The notes: generated from the letters alone by a model not told the origin. A DNA stretch of 5,792 nucleotides from Sphingomonadales bacterium (GCA_024636595.1 JAGXGT010000188.1:1-5792); one strand, 5' to 3'. Counted from the stretch's first letter, positions 1 through 5,792 are shown. Program-made: numbers and translations.

Positions 1-1011
1 GCTCATGGCGAAGGATGCCGCTGGCGCGGATGAAGACATGCTGCCTTCGCTGTCAATTCCGGTGGCGACGACCGAAACACGGATACGCCCGTCCAAATTG
101 GGGTTAAACGCACTGCCCCAGATGATATTGGCGTCCGGATCGACCAGCTCGCGAATATGATTGGCTGCTTCGTCGACTTCCATCAGACGCATATCTTCGC
201 CGCCGGTGATGGAGACGATAACGCCCTTGGCACCCTGCATTGACACGCCGTCGAGCAATGGATTGGCGATGGCTTTTTCGGCGGCTTCCAGCGCACGGCC
301 GTCACCTTCCGCTTCGCCGGTGCCCATCATCGCCTTGCCCATTTCGTGCATCACGCTGCGCACGTCGGCAAAGTCGAGATTGATCAGGCCCGGCATGACC
401 ATCAAATCGGTAATGCCGCGGACGCCTTGTTGCAGAACTTCGTCAGCGAGCAGAAAGGCTTCCTTGAACGTGGTGTTCGGATTGGCGACCAGAAACAGGT
501 TCTGGTTCGGAATGACGATCAAAGTGTCGACATTCTTCTGCAGTTCCTCGATGCCTGCATCGGCCGCTTTCATCCGGCGCGTGCCTTCAAAAGTGAATGG
601 TTTGGTCACAACGCCGACGGTCAAAATGCCCCGGTCGCGTGCCGCTTTTGCAATCACGGGAGCAGCGCCGGTACCGGTACCGCCGCCCATGCCAGCCGCG
701 ATAAAGCACATATGCGTACCTTCCAGCGCCTGCTCGACCAGATCGATGGTTTCTTCTGCGGCTGCCCGGCCGACCTCGGGACGTGATCCGGCACCCAGAC
801 CCTGCGTGATTTCGGGTCCGAGCTGGATACGCCGTTCGGCGGAAGAGCTGTTGAGTGATTGCGCATCGGTATTGGTGACAATGAAATCGACGCCTTCGAC
901 CTGCGCCGCAATCATGTTGGCAATGGCGTTGCCGCCTGCTCCACCCACCCCTATTACGGCGATTTTGGGCTTCAGTTCTTCGACTTCCGGTGGGCCAATA
1001 TTGATACTCAT
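1..1011 (-). CDS. ftsZ: Cell division protein FtsZ, N-terminal 337 residues (3' end outside window)
   Basis: FtsZ is the tubulin-like GTPase that polymerises into the cytoplasmic Z ring and recruits the divisome. Translating from the ATG at 1011 gives an open frame of 337 codons that runs off the left edge. Visible motifs are the N-terminal nucleotide-binding loop GVGGAGGNA (21-29), NTDAQ (47-51), the tubulin signature GGGTGTG (109-115) and PNQNLF (168-173). The T7 loop GLINLDFADVR (208-218) carries the catalytic Asn211, Asp213 and Asp216 that complete the GTPase site of the neighbouring subunit. The GTPase and C-terminal core domains are essentially complete and end near residue 320. A Ser/Ala-rich stretch then starts the variable linker, so the linker and the C-terminal FtsA-binding peptide are missing. 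The start is supported by GGGAG eight bases upstream and by the usual short N-terminus. It follows ftsA after a 106-base gap, which could hold its own promoter. Identification is certain. Confidence 0.98.
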   Translation of the reverse strand, partial: MSINIGPPEVEELKPKIAVIGVGGAGGNAIANMIAAQVEGVDFIVTNTDAQSLNSSSAERRIQLGPEITQGLGAGSRPEVGRAAAEETIDLVEQALEGTHMCFIAAGMGGGTGTGAAPVIAKAARDRGILTVGVVTKPFTFEGTRRMKAADAGIEELQKNVDTLIVIPNQNLFLVANPNTTFKEAFLLADEVLQQGVRGITDLMVMPGLINLDFADVRSVMHEMGKAMMGTGEAEGDGRALEAAEKAIANPLLDGVSMQGAKGVIVSITGGEDMRLMEVDEAANHIRELVDPDANIIWGSAFNPNLDGRIRVSVVATGIDSEGSMSSSAPAASFAMS

Positions 1012-1016
1012 CTCAC

Positions 1017-1030
1017 TGTCTCCCGAGACA
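1017..1030 (-). repeat. 14-base perfect palindrome enclosing the ftsZ Shine-Dalgarno
   Basis: The minus strand reads TGTCTCGGGAGACA, a perfect palindrome that can fold as five base pairs (TGTCT/AGACA) with a CGGG tetraloop. The best ribosome binding site for ftsZ, GGGAG at 1020-1024, eight bases from the ATG, lies in the loop and 3' arm. Folding would partly hide it. The sequence is certain; a regulatory role is inference. Confidence 0.5.
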
Positions 1031-1042
1031 TTTTATCGTGCT

Positions 1043-1057
1043 GTAATATTTGTTTAA
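1043..1057 (-). promoter_or_regulatory. CtrA-box-like site upstream of ftsZ (TTAA-N7-TTAC)
   Basis: On the minus strand the sequence TTAAACAAATATTAC fits the CtrA response-regulator consensus TTAA-N7-TTAA with one mismatch in the second half-site and exact 7-base spacing. It lies 31-45 bases upstream of the ftsZ start codon. In Caulobacter, CtrA binds the ftsZ promoter and represses it, so the location is meaningful. The surrounding region is AT-rich, which raises the chance of a random match. No binding evidence exists here. Confidence 0.35.
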
Positions 1058-1117
1058 CGCTTTGCACAAATTTACCGTGGGAATCACCCGAAAAGTTAAT
1101 TTTTTTTCATCAAATTT

Positions 1118-2377
1118 TCAAAAATTTCCCCGGATCGCCGACATCAGCCGCCCGATCACTGCTGATCCGCCATATTTGTGGACATTCTGATAGCTTCTGG
1201 ACATGGATCGCAGATCAACAGGATCCTGTGACGCATAGAGCGCCAAGCCTGCGAGACCGGCGAAAGCCGGACCACTATGCGCTTCGGGAAGCGCGCTGAG
1301 TCCTGTCGGCCGGCCGATACGGACCGTGCGTCCCAGAGCGGACTGGGCGTAATCGGCAATGCCCTTGAGTTCGGCTCCGCCGCCGGTGAGCACGACCTGC
1401 CGGCCAACCGGCCCGGTAAAGCCCAGATCCTTCAGCGACCGGCCGATTTCACCGATCAGATGATCCAGCCGTTGCCGGATGACCGAGATCAGCTGCGCGC
1501 GGGTAATCCGCCCTTCTTCCTCCGGATGTTCGGTGCTCTTGTTCAGATCGAGATTGATGACATCATGATTGTCGCGCGGGCTGGTCGTGGCGGAGCCATA
1601 GAAGCATTTTATCCGTTCGGCTTGCGCCCGTCGCAAGCCAAAAGACGAAGCAATATCGTCGGTTATATCGGCGGCTCCATAAGGCAAAGTGGTCAGGCCG
1701 ACCAGCATGCCGCCGGCAAACAGCGATACATTGGTTACTTCCGCGCCCATCTCGACCAGCGCTACGCCCAGCTCGCGTTCTTCCCGGGACAGACAGCCGG
1801 TGCCGGCAGCGATCGGTGATGCGACAATGGATCTCACATTCAGATGGGCACCGCGCACGCTCATTTCGATATTGCGGACCGGCGAGGCTTCGGCCAGAAT
1901 GACATGGATATCCACTCCGAGACGATCTGCATGCAGACCTTTCGGCTTCTTCACCCCGTTCAGACCATCGAGCGTGTAGAGCGCCGGCTGTGCGTGCAGC
2001 AGCATCTTGCCTTTGGGGTCGATGCTGTTGCGGCCGGCATCGAGCAGCAGATCAATATCTTCCTGTTCGATCCGGTGGCCGCCCAATTCGGTTTCAACCG
2101 AGGTCAGCATGCTTTGCAGACCGCCAGCCGAAAAGCTGACCCAGACGTCGTCGATATTGGTTCCGGCAATGCGCTCTGCCTGTTCAACCGCATCCCGGAC
2201 ATCCATTTCGGTCGTCTCGGTATCGGCAATATAGCCCCGTTTCACTCCCTTGCTGGCGCGCTGGCCGGTGCCCAGTACGGTCAGTTCGCCATTGTCCATC
2301 CGCCCGGCAATCATCGCCGAAATTTTCGACGAACCGATGTCCAGGGATGTGAAGATTTTTTCTACCCGTGCTGCCAT
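1118..2377 (-). CDS. ftsA: Cell division protein FtsA
   Basis: FtsA is the actin-like ATPase that tethers FtsZ filaments to the inner membrane and recruits later divisome proteins. The 419-residue product has the family's normal length. Visible parts are phosphate-1 motif LDIGSSK (12-18), the FtsA-specific 1C region with its PALYTLDG...GVKKPKG stretch (131-147), a phosphate-2 region VEMGAEVTNVS (208-218), adenosine motif VVLTGGGAEL (328-337) and a C-terminal amphipathic tail VIGRLMSAIRGNF (407-419) that fits the membrane-targeting helix. Phosphate 2 departs from the usual DxGxGTT pattern, with Glu in place of Asp and GAE in place of GGG; this may be a lineage trait. The ATG at 2377 is preceded by AAGGA (2386-2390) at eight bases. 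ftsQ ends 41 bases upstream and ftsZ begins 106 bases downstream. Identification is certain. Confidence 0.98.
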   Translation of the reverse strand: MAARVEKIFTSLDIGSSKISAMIAGRMDNGELTVLGTGQRASKGVKRGYIADTETTEMDVRDAVEQAERIAGTNIDDVWVSFSAGGLQSMLTSVETELGGHRIEQEDIDLLLDAGRNSIDPKGKMLLHAQPALYTLDGLNGVKKPKGLHADRLGVDIHVILAEASPVRNIEMSVRGAHLNVRSIVASPIAAGTGCLSREERELGVALVEMGAEVTNVSLFAGGMLVGLTTLPYGAADITDDIASSFGLRRAQAERIKCFYGSATTSPRDNHDVINLDLNKSTEHPEEEGRITRAQLISVIRQRLDHLIGEIGRSLKDLGFTGPVGRQVVLTGGGAELKGIADYAQSALGRTVRIGRPTGLSALPEAHSGPAFAGLAGLALYASQDPVDLRSMSRSYQNVHKYGGSAVIGRLMSAIRGNF

Positions 2378-2385
2378 GAGCCTAG

Positions 2386-2390
2386 TCCTT
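2386..2390 (-). promoter_or_regulatory. ftsA ribosome binding site
   Basis: AAGGA on the minus strand sits eight bases before the ftsA ATG, inside the 41-base ftsQ-ftsA spacer. It fixes the ftsA start. The spacer also begins with a second in-frame stop (TAA, 2416-2418) right after the ftsQ TGA. I see no promoter or terminator in it. Confidence 0.7.
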
Positions 2391-2418
2391 CACCTTGGTC
2401 ATTATTGCCACAAAATTA

Positions 2419-3315
2419 TCAACTCTCCGGACCATCACTGTCCGGTTCAGCCGGAGCCGTCTTTGGCGGCATTCGCAGATAGGCGCGCTCGGCATCCCGC
2501 AGGTCAAAATGCACGACCCCGCGCCCGAGCAGACGATTGACGCCATCCATCCGCGCGAAATTGAGCAGTGCGGCCGAAGCCGTTTCTTCGCCCTCGGGCA
2601 AAGCCAGCGTCTCGCCGCTATCGAATTCCAGATCCCAGCGGCGGTTGCCGATCCAGGTTGCCCCGGTCACCATCGGTCGCAGCGCCGGCGCGACGTCAAG
2701 CAGCGTGTCGAGCTGGGTGAATTTCAGATTGGCTTTCTTGCCGACGATCACCGGCAGGTCGGGCATTTCCTCCTTGGTGATGGCTTCCAGCGGATAGCCG
2801 GTCTTGTCGATCAGCGACAGCTGGCCCTGATTCTGCCAGACAGCGACCGGCTCACGCTCGACGATGTCCACAACCAAAGTATCTGGCAGCCGGCGCGAGA
2901 TACGCGCGTCCTTGATCCAGCCATTGGCCAGCAGATCTTCGCGGACTTCGTCGATGTCCACGAGCAGCATCGACCGGTCCTTCTGCGCCAGCGTGATTTC
3001 ATATACTTTGAGTTCGTCGATGCGATTTACACCGGTAACCTCGACGCGCTTCACTTCAAACCCGGCATTGCCGACCGCTTCCGCAATCTCGGTCTTGATG
3101 CGCTCGTTGATGCCGGAATAATGCGCAACGCTATAGGCACCGAGAATGAACACCGCGACCAACCCCCAGGTCAGGCCCTTTTGCACCTGTGCTTCGCTGA
3201 CCGGCATCGCGCGCAATATCTTGTCGAATATCGAAACCTGTCTGACCGTGCGCTTCGCCTGCCGGCGCGGTTTGCCTCTGGCCTGGCGATTGGTGCGTTT
3301 CTGGGTGGCTGTCAT
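2419..3315 (-). CDS. ftsQ: Cell division protein FtsQ
   Basis: FtsQ is the bitopic inner-membrane scaffold that links early and late divisome proteins. Its periplasmic part contacts FtsB/FtsL in studied bacteria. The 298-residue product has a long, very basic cytoplasmic N-terminus (residues 1-33, rich in Lys/Arg). One membrane segment follows at about 48-67 (GLTWGLVAVFILGAYSVAHY). A POTRA-type domain spans about 87-156, from FEVKRVEVTG through NGWIKDARISRRLPDTLVVDIVEREP, and the beta domain runs to about 280. The acidic, Pro-rich tail is likely disordered. The start ATG overlaps the ddl stop as ATGA (3312-3315), so translation is probably coupled; only a weak GAGAG (3323-3327) precedes it. 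The gene ends with tandem stops TGA TAA. Sequence is poorly conserved in this family, but topology, POTRA wording and position between ddl and ftsA make the call secure. Confidence 0.96.
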   Translation of the reverse strand: MTATQKRTNRQARGKPRRQAKRTVRQVSIFDKILRAMPVSEAQVQKGLTWGLVAVFILGAYSVAHYSGINERIKTEIAEAVGNAGFEVKRVEVTGVNRIDELKVYEITLAQKDRSMLLVDIDEVREDLLANGWIKDARISRRLPDTLVVDIVEREPVAVWQNQGQLSLIDKTGYPLEAITKEEMPDLPVIVGKKANLKFTQLDTLLDVAPALRPMVTGATWIGNRRWDLEFDSGETLALPEGEETASAALLNFARMDGVNRLLGRGVVHFDLRDAERAYLRMPPKTAPAEPDSDGPES

Positions 3316-4244
3316 AGCGCTTCTCTCACGATTATTTCGACCAGTTGCTCGTAGCTGATCCCCATCTGCCTGGCCTGTTCCGGCACCAGACTGAGCGGGG
3401 TCATGCCGGGCTGAGTGTTGGTTTCTAGCACAAAAAGGCCGGCCGCGCCCTGTTCATCATCCCAGCGAAAATCGGTGCGCGACGTGCCCTTGCAACCCAA
3501 AATCTGATGGGCGCGCAAGGCATAGTCCAGGCATAATTCTTCGATCTCTGGGGGAATTTTGGCGGGACAGACATGTTCGGTCAGTCCCTCGGTATATTTG
3601 GCATCATAATCGTAAAAACCCTGCGCGGTTTTCAACTCGGTGACGCACAGCGCCTTGCCGCCCAGAACCGCGGTGGTCAGTTCGCGGCCCTTGATAAAGG
3701 GTTCGGCGAGCAGACCATCAAATTCCTGCCACGGACCGGCCGCACCGCGGCTAATCGGATTGCCATAGTTGCTGTCATCGGTGACAATCGCGACCCCCAC
3801 CGAGGAGCCCTCGTTGACCGGTTTCAGGACATAGGGACGCGGGAGTGGATCGGCTTCGTAAAGACTGGCGCTGGAAACGATCATGCCCTTCGGCATCGGG
3901 ATACCGGCTGGCACCAGCTGCTGTTTGGTCAGTTCCTTGTCGATCGCGATCACCGAGGTGGCGAGGCCGCTGTGGGTATAGGGAATCTGCATCAGATCCA
4001 GCATGCCCTGGACGCTGCCGTCCTCGCCCGGGACGCCGTGCAGCGCATTGAACACGACATCGGGGCGGATGCCGTCGAGCACCAGCGCGATATTGCGATC
4101 CATATCGACGCGGCTGACCTTATGGCCATTTTTCTCCAGTGCATCAGCGATGCCCTTCCCGCTGCTTAGCGACACTTCGCGCTCAGCGGACCAGCCACCC
4201 ATCAGGACGGCTACGTGGAGGGGGTTTTTATCTTTAGCGGTCAT
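3312..4244 (-). CDS. ddl: D-alanine--D-alanine ligase
   Basis: This ATP-grasp enzyme joins two D-alanines using ATP in the cytoplasm, giving the dipeptide that MurF adds to the peptidoglycan precursor. With the start at 4244 the product is 310 residues, the usual length of DdlB-type enzymes. Key features are GGWSAEREVSLSSG (16-29) with the substrate-binding Glu21, LHGVPGEDGSVQG (68-80), KPVNEGSSVGV (141-151) with Ser147, FYDYDAKY (210-217) with Tyr217, Asp258, and ETNTQPGMTPLS (274-285) supplying metal-binding Glu274 and Asn276. Glu21, Ser147 and Tyr217 correspond to the E. coli DdlB catalytic triad Glu15/Ser150/Tyr216. The frame is open to an ATG at 4274, but I chose 4244: it has AGGA eight bases upstream, forms an ATGA overlap with the murB stop, and gives the family-typical N-terminus. 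The 3' end overlaps ftsQ by four bases. The DdlB-like name fits its place in the dcw cluster. Confidence 0.97.
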   Translation of the reverse strand: MTAKDKNPLHVAVLMGGWSAEREVSLSSGKGIADALEKNGHKVSRVDMDRNIALVLDGIRPDVVFNALHGVPGEDGSVQGMLDLMQIPYTHSGLATSVIAIDKELTKQQLVPAGIPMPKGMIVSSASLYEADPLPRPYVLKPVNEGSSVGVAIVTDDSNYGNPISRGAAGPWQEFDGLLAEPFIKGRELTTAVLGGKALCVTELKTAQGFYDYDAKYTEGLTEHVCPAKIPPEIEELCLDYALRAHQILGCKGTSRTDFRWDDEQGAAGLFVLETNTQPGMTPLSLVPEQARQMGISYEQLVEIIVREAL

Positions 4245-5137
4245 GTCTTGCTTCCTACCCGCTGGATTTCCCATTGCAGTTCTACGCCCGAATGCGCCTT
4301 GACCCGCTTGCGGACTTCTTCGCCCAGCGCCTCAATATCGGCGGAGGTCGAGCCGCCTAGGTTGATCAGAAAATTGCAGTGTTTTTCCGATACCTGTGCC
4401 TGGCCAATTTGCAGGCCGCGGCAGCCGGCTTCGTCGACCAGTTTCCAGGCCTTGTTGCCGTCGGGGTTTTTGTAGGTCGAGCCGCCGGTCTTGGTGCGCA
4501 GCGGCTGCGAGGCTTCGCGCTCGTCACCGATACGCTTCATCTCTGCGCCAATAATAACAGGATCGCCGTTTTCTCCACGAAAGCGCGCGCTGACCACAAT
4601 CGCTCCCTCAGGGAGTTCGGAATGGCGATAGGTATAGCCCAGATCAGCTAGCGTTAATGTCACCAGATCTCCGTTGCGGAGGATCACATCCGCGGTTTCC
4701 AAAATGTCACAGACTTCACGGCCATAGGCACCGGCGTTCATCCGCACTGCACCGCCGATGGTGCCGGGAATGCCGCGCAGAAATTCCATGCCGGCGATGC
4801 CATGGTCGCGGGCCATGCTGGCAGCTGAAATACCTGGTGCGCCAGCGCCGCATTTGAGCGTCAGCCCGTCGGCTTCGATACCGGCAAAAGCCTTGCCCAA
4901 ACGGACCACCACACCCCGGATGCCACCGTCGCGGATGATCAGATTCGAGCCCAGCCCCAAAGGCCAGACTGGTATTGCTGGATCGAGGTCGCGGAGAAAT
5001 TGCTGTAGGTCGTCGCTATCTTTGGGTTCGAACAGCCATTGCGCGGGGCCGCCGCTCTCAAACCAGACCAGCGGCGCCAGTGGCGCACCTTCGGTCAGTT
5101 TGCCGCGTGTATTTGGTAGGGTGGCAACGGCGTTCAT
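4241..5137 (-). CDS. murB: UDP-N-acetylenolpyruvoylglucosamine reductase (MurB)
   Basis: MurB is the cytoplasmic FAD enzyme that uses NADPH to reduce UDP-GlcNAc-enolpyruvate to UDP-MurNAc. The 298-residue product shows the FAD-binding domain with LGLGSNLIIRDGGI (60-73) and GIPGTIGGAVRMNAGAYG (122-139). The substrate side has YRHSEL (170-175) with the conserved Arg171, GGSTYKNP (218-225) with the proton-donating Ser220, and a C-terminal WEIQRVG (289-295) with Glu290. It lacks the extra substrate loop of the E. coli enzyme, so it is the shorter type II form. The frame is open to an ATG at 5230, but those 31 extra codons are encoded by an inverted-repeat element and have no family resemblance. 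The ATG at 5137 has AGAGG seven bases upstream and gives a normal N-terminus. One oddity is WFESGGPA (25-32), where family members usually have Arg/Lys rather than Glu. The 3' end overlaps ddl by four bases. Confidence 0.97.
   Translation of the reverse strand: MNAVATLPNTRGKLTEGAPLAPLVWFESGGPAQWLFEPKDSDDLQQFLRDLDPAIPVWPLGLGSNLIIRDGGIRGVVVRLGKAFAGIEADGLTLKCGAGAPGISAASMARDHGIAGMEFLRGIPGTIGGAVRMNAGAYGREVCDILETADVILRNGDLVTLTLADLGYTYRHSELPEGAIVVSARFRGENGDPVIIGAEMKRIGDEREASQPLRTKTGGSTYKNPDGNKAWKLVDEAGCRGLQIGQAQVSEKHCNFLINLGGSTSADIEALGEEVRKRVKAHSGVELQWEIQRVGSKT
4253..4256 (-). promoter_or_regulatory. ddl ribosome binding site inside murB 3' end
   Basis: AGGA on the minus strand (within GGTAGGAAG) lies eight bases before the ATG at 4244. 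It decides the ddl start over the in-frame ATG at 4274, which has only AGAACTGCA before it. The site lies within the last codons of murB, consistent with translational coupling. Confidence 0.7.
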
Positions 5138-5144
5138 TGGCTCG

Positions 5145-5149
5145 CCTCT
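5145..5149 (-). promoter_or_regulatory. murB ribosome binding site next to the inverted-repeat element
   Basis: AGAGG on the minus strand lies seven bases before the ATG at 5137. It supports this start over the one at 5230. Only four bases (5150-5153) separate it from the end of the 77-bp inverted-repeat element. Confidence 0.6.
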
Positions 5150-5153
5150 AGCC

Positions 5154-5230
5154 GTGCTCCACACTCGATGCGGAGCCTTGCAATGCCTGACAGCTTGTGC
5201 CGCCACAGCTCCGCATCGAGTGTGGAGCAC
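5154..5230. repeat. 77-bp REP-doublet (REPIN/BIME)-like element, 23-bp perfect inverted arms
   Basis: Arms 5154-5176 and 5208-5230 are exact reverse complements over 23 bp; pairing stops at both ends. They flank a 31-bp centre (5177-5207), which holds a small TGTG-CCGC-CACA stem at 5196-5207. Each arm is also an internal imperfect hairpin: GCTCCGCA and TGTGGAGC around TCGAG, eight pairs with one G·U in one orientation or one A·C mismatch in the other. Two REP-like units in opposite orientation around a short spacer is the architecture of REPINs/BIMEs, which RAYT transposases can mobilise. The GTAG head typical of gammaproteobacterial REPs is absent. No ORF of its own is credible. It fills most of the murC-murB gap, where dcw genes normally abut. 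No U-tract follows, so it is not an ordinary terminator. The structure is certain; the family assignment is inference. Confidence 0.8.
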
Positions 5231-5246
5231 AAACCCGGATACCGGC

Positions 5247-5792
5247 TCACTTCCGCGCCTCCGCGATGCCGTCCGCGAGTCCGGCTGCCCATTTGGTAAT
5301 GTCGCCGGCTCCCAAGCAGATAATCATGTCCTGCGACCGCACTTCTTCTGCCAGTCGCTGCGCCAAGGCCTTCTGGTCCTCGACCGTTTCCGCCAGACGG
5401 TGGCCACGGGTCTTCAATCCTTCGACCAGAGCATTGCTGTCAATGCCCTCGATCGGATCTTCTCCGGCGACATAGACCGGCGTCACGAACACCATATCCG
5501 CATCGTTGAAGGCCCCCTGAAATTCTTCCATATGATCGCGCAGGCGGGTGAAGCGGTGCGGCTGGACCACGGCAATAACACGCCCTTCGGCCCCTTCGCG
5601 GGCTGCGGATAGCACCGCCTGAATCTCGACCGGGTGATGGCCATAATCGTCGATGATGGTCACACCATCGATTTCGCCGACTTTGGTGAAGCGCCGCTTG
5701 ACGCCGCCGAAATGATCGAAGCCCTTGGCGATCTTTTCATCGCTGATACCCATTTCCAGACCGACGGCTACCGCCGCAATCGCGTTCTGGAC
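5247..5792 (-). CDS. murC: UDP-N-acetylmuramate--L-alanine ligase (MurC), C-terminal 181 residues (5' end outside window)
   Basis: MurC is the cytoplasmic Mur ligase that uses ATP to attach L-alanine to UDP-MurNAc, the first peptide-stem step. The frame is open from the right edge, beginning VQNAIAAVAVGLEMG, which matches the end of the Mur-ligase central domain (the HNVxNAxAA region). It continues through FGGVKRRFTKVG to the family-specific DDYGHHPVE (48-56 of the visible part). VVQPHRFTRLRDH and CLGAGDITKW follow in the C-terminal domain. Roughly the first 60% of a typical 470-residue MurC, including the P-loop, is outside the window. The apparent ATG at 5753 is an internal Met, not the start. 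The stop (5247-5249) lies 16 bases from the inverted-repeat element and 109 bases from murB. Identification is secure from the DDYGHHP signature and the gene order. Confidence 0.97.
   Translation of the reverse strand, partial: VQNAIAAVAVGLEMGISDEKIAKGFDHFGGVKRRFTKVGEIDGVTIIDDYGHHPVEIQAVLSAAREGAEGRVIAVVQPHRFTRLRDHMEEFQGAFNDADMVFVTPVYVAGEDPIEGIDSNALVEGLKTRGHRLAETVEDQKALAQRLAEEVRSQDMIICLGAGDITKWAAGLADGIAEARK

Larger units (their letters stand above)
1012..1117 (-). promoter_or_regulatory. ftsA-ftsZ intergenic region, candidate ftsZ promoter/leader
   Basis: This 106-base gap is markedly AT-rich compared with the flanking genes, with a run of eight A on the minus strand near 1101-1108. It contains a CtrA-like box and a palindrome over the ftsZ ribosome binding site, listed separately. 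A GATAAA hexamer (about 1032-1037, minus strand) could be a -10, but no convincing -35 lies 16-18 bases upstream, so I do not call a specific promoter. A separate ftsZ promoter downstream of ftsA is known in other alphaproteobacteria such as Caulobacter. Its presence here is inferred from gap size and composition. Confidence 0.4.

Noticed and set aside
1008..1031. Seven-codon leader ORF (MSRETVR) whose stop overlaps the ftsZ ATG
   Set aside because: No ribosome binding site precedes it and an ORF this short is expected by chance; only conservation in relatives would revive it.
161..1057. Long plus-strand open frame opposite ftsZ
   Set aside because: It is antisense to a certain gene, is Ser/Pro/Ala-rich low-complexity sequence typical of the complement of GC-rich coding DNA, and resembles no family.
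1112..1127. AT-only inverted repeat over the ftsA stop, as a terminator
   Set aside because: The arms (AAATTTT/AAAATTT, 2-base loop) form a weak stem without GC pairs and no T-run follows directly, so it cannot be called a terminator.
2395..3354. Long plus-strand open frame opposite ftsQ (319 codons)
   Set aside because: It mirrors the ftsQ reading frame, has no domain or membrane pattern, and is explained by codon bias on the coding strand.
4245..4274. Start of ddl at the ATG at 4274
   Set aside because: No ribosome binding site precedes it. The ATG at 4244 has AGGA at eight bases, an ATGA overlap with murB, and gives the usual N-terminus.
5138..5230. Start of murB at the upstream in-frame ATG (5230), adding 31 residues
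   Set aside because: The extension is the translation of the inverted-repeat element, has no MurB-like sequence and no ribosome binding site; the ATG at 5137 has AGAGG at seven bases.
5231..5246. CCGG-TAT-CCGG mini hairpin after the murC stop as a terminator
   Set aside because: Four base pairs with a 3-base loop and only three T residues is too weak, and the operon evidently continues into murB.

Overview
The window is a piece of the division and cell wall (dcw) cluster of an alphaproteobacterium, most likely a member of the Sphingomonadales (Sphingopyxis/Sphingorhabdus-like). That placement rests on recalled protein style (FtsZ, FtsA and MurB wording), the gene order and the moderately high GC content. 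It is an inference, not a database result.

All genes lie on the minus strand, so transcription runs from the right edge to the left edge. In that order they are: murC (3' part, 5247-5792), murB (4241-5137), ddl (3312-4244), ftsQ (2419-3315), ftsA (1118-2377) and ftsZ (5' part, 1-1011). murB/ddl and ddl/ftsQ each overlap by an ATGA tetranucleotide. ftsQ and ftsA are 41 bases apart. Two larger gaps break the packing: 109 bases between murC and murB, and 106 bases between ftsA and ftsZ.

The genes act in two linked processes. MurC, MurB and Ddl are cytoplasmic enzymes of peptidoglycan precursor synthesis: L-Ala ligation to UDP-MurNAc, reduction of the enolpyruvyl group that makes UDP-MurNAc, and D-Ala-D-Ala synthesis. 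FtsQ, FtsA and FtsZ are divisome proteins: a membrane-bound periplasmic scaffold, an actin-like membrane tether and the tubulin-like ring. All six proteins look intact as far as they are visible, with their signature motifs in place.

The parts not explained by coding lie in the two gaps. The murC-murB gap holds a 77-bp element with perfect 23-bp inverted arms around a 31-bp centre. Each arm is itself an imperfect hairpin, a REP-doublet (REPIN/BIME)-like design, and the element ends 4 bases from the murB ribosome binding site. The ftsA-ftsZ gap is AT-rich. It carries a near-consensus CtrA box (TTAA-N7-TTAC) and a 14-base perfect palindrome that contains the ftsZ Shine-Dalgarno sequence. I see no undescribed multi-gene system here, no RNA gene, no CRISPR array and no transposase.
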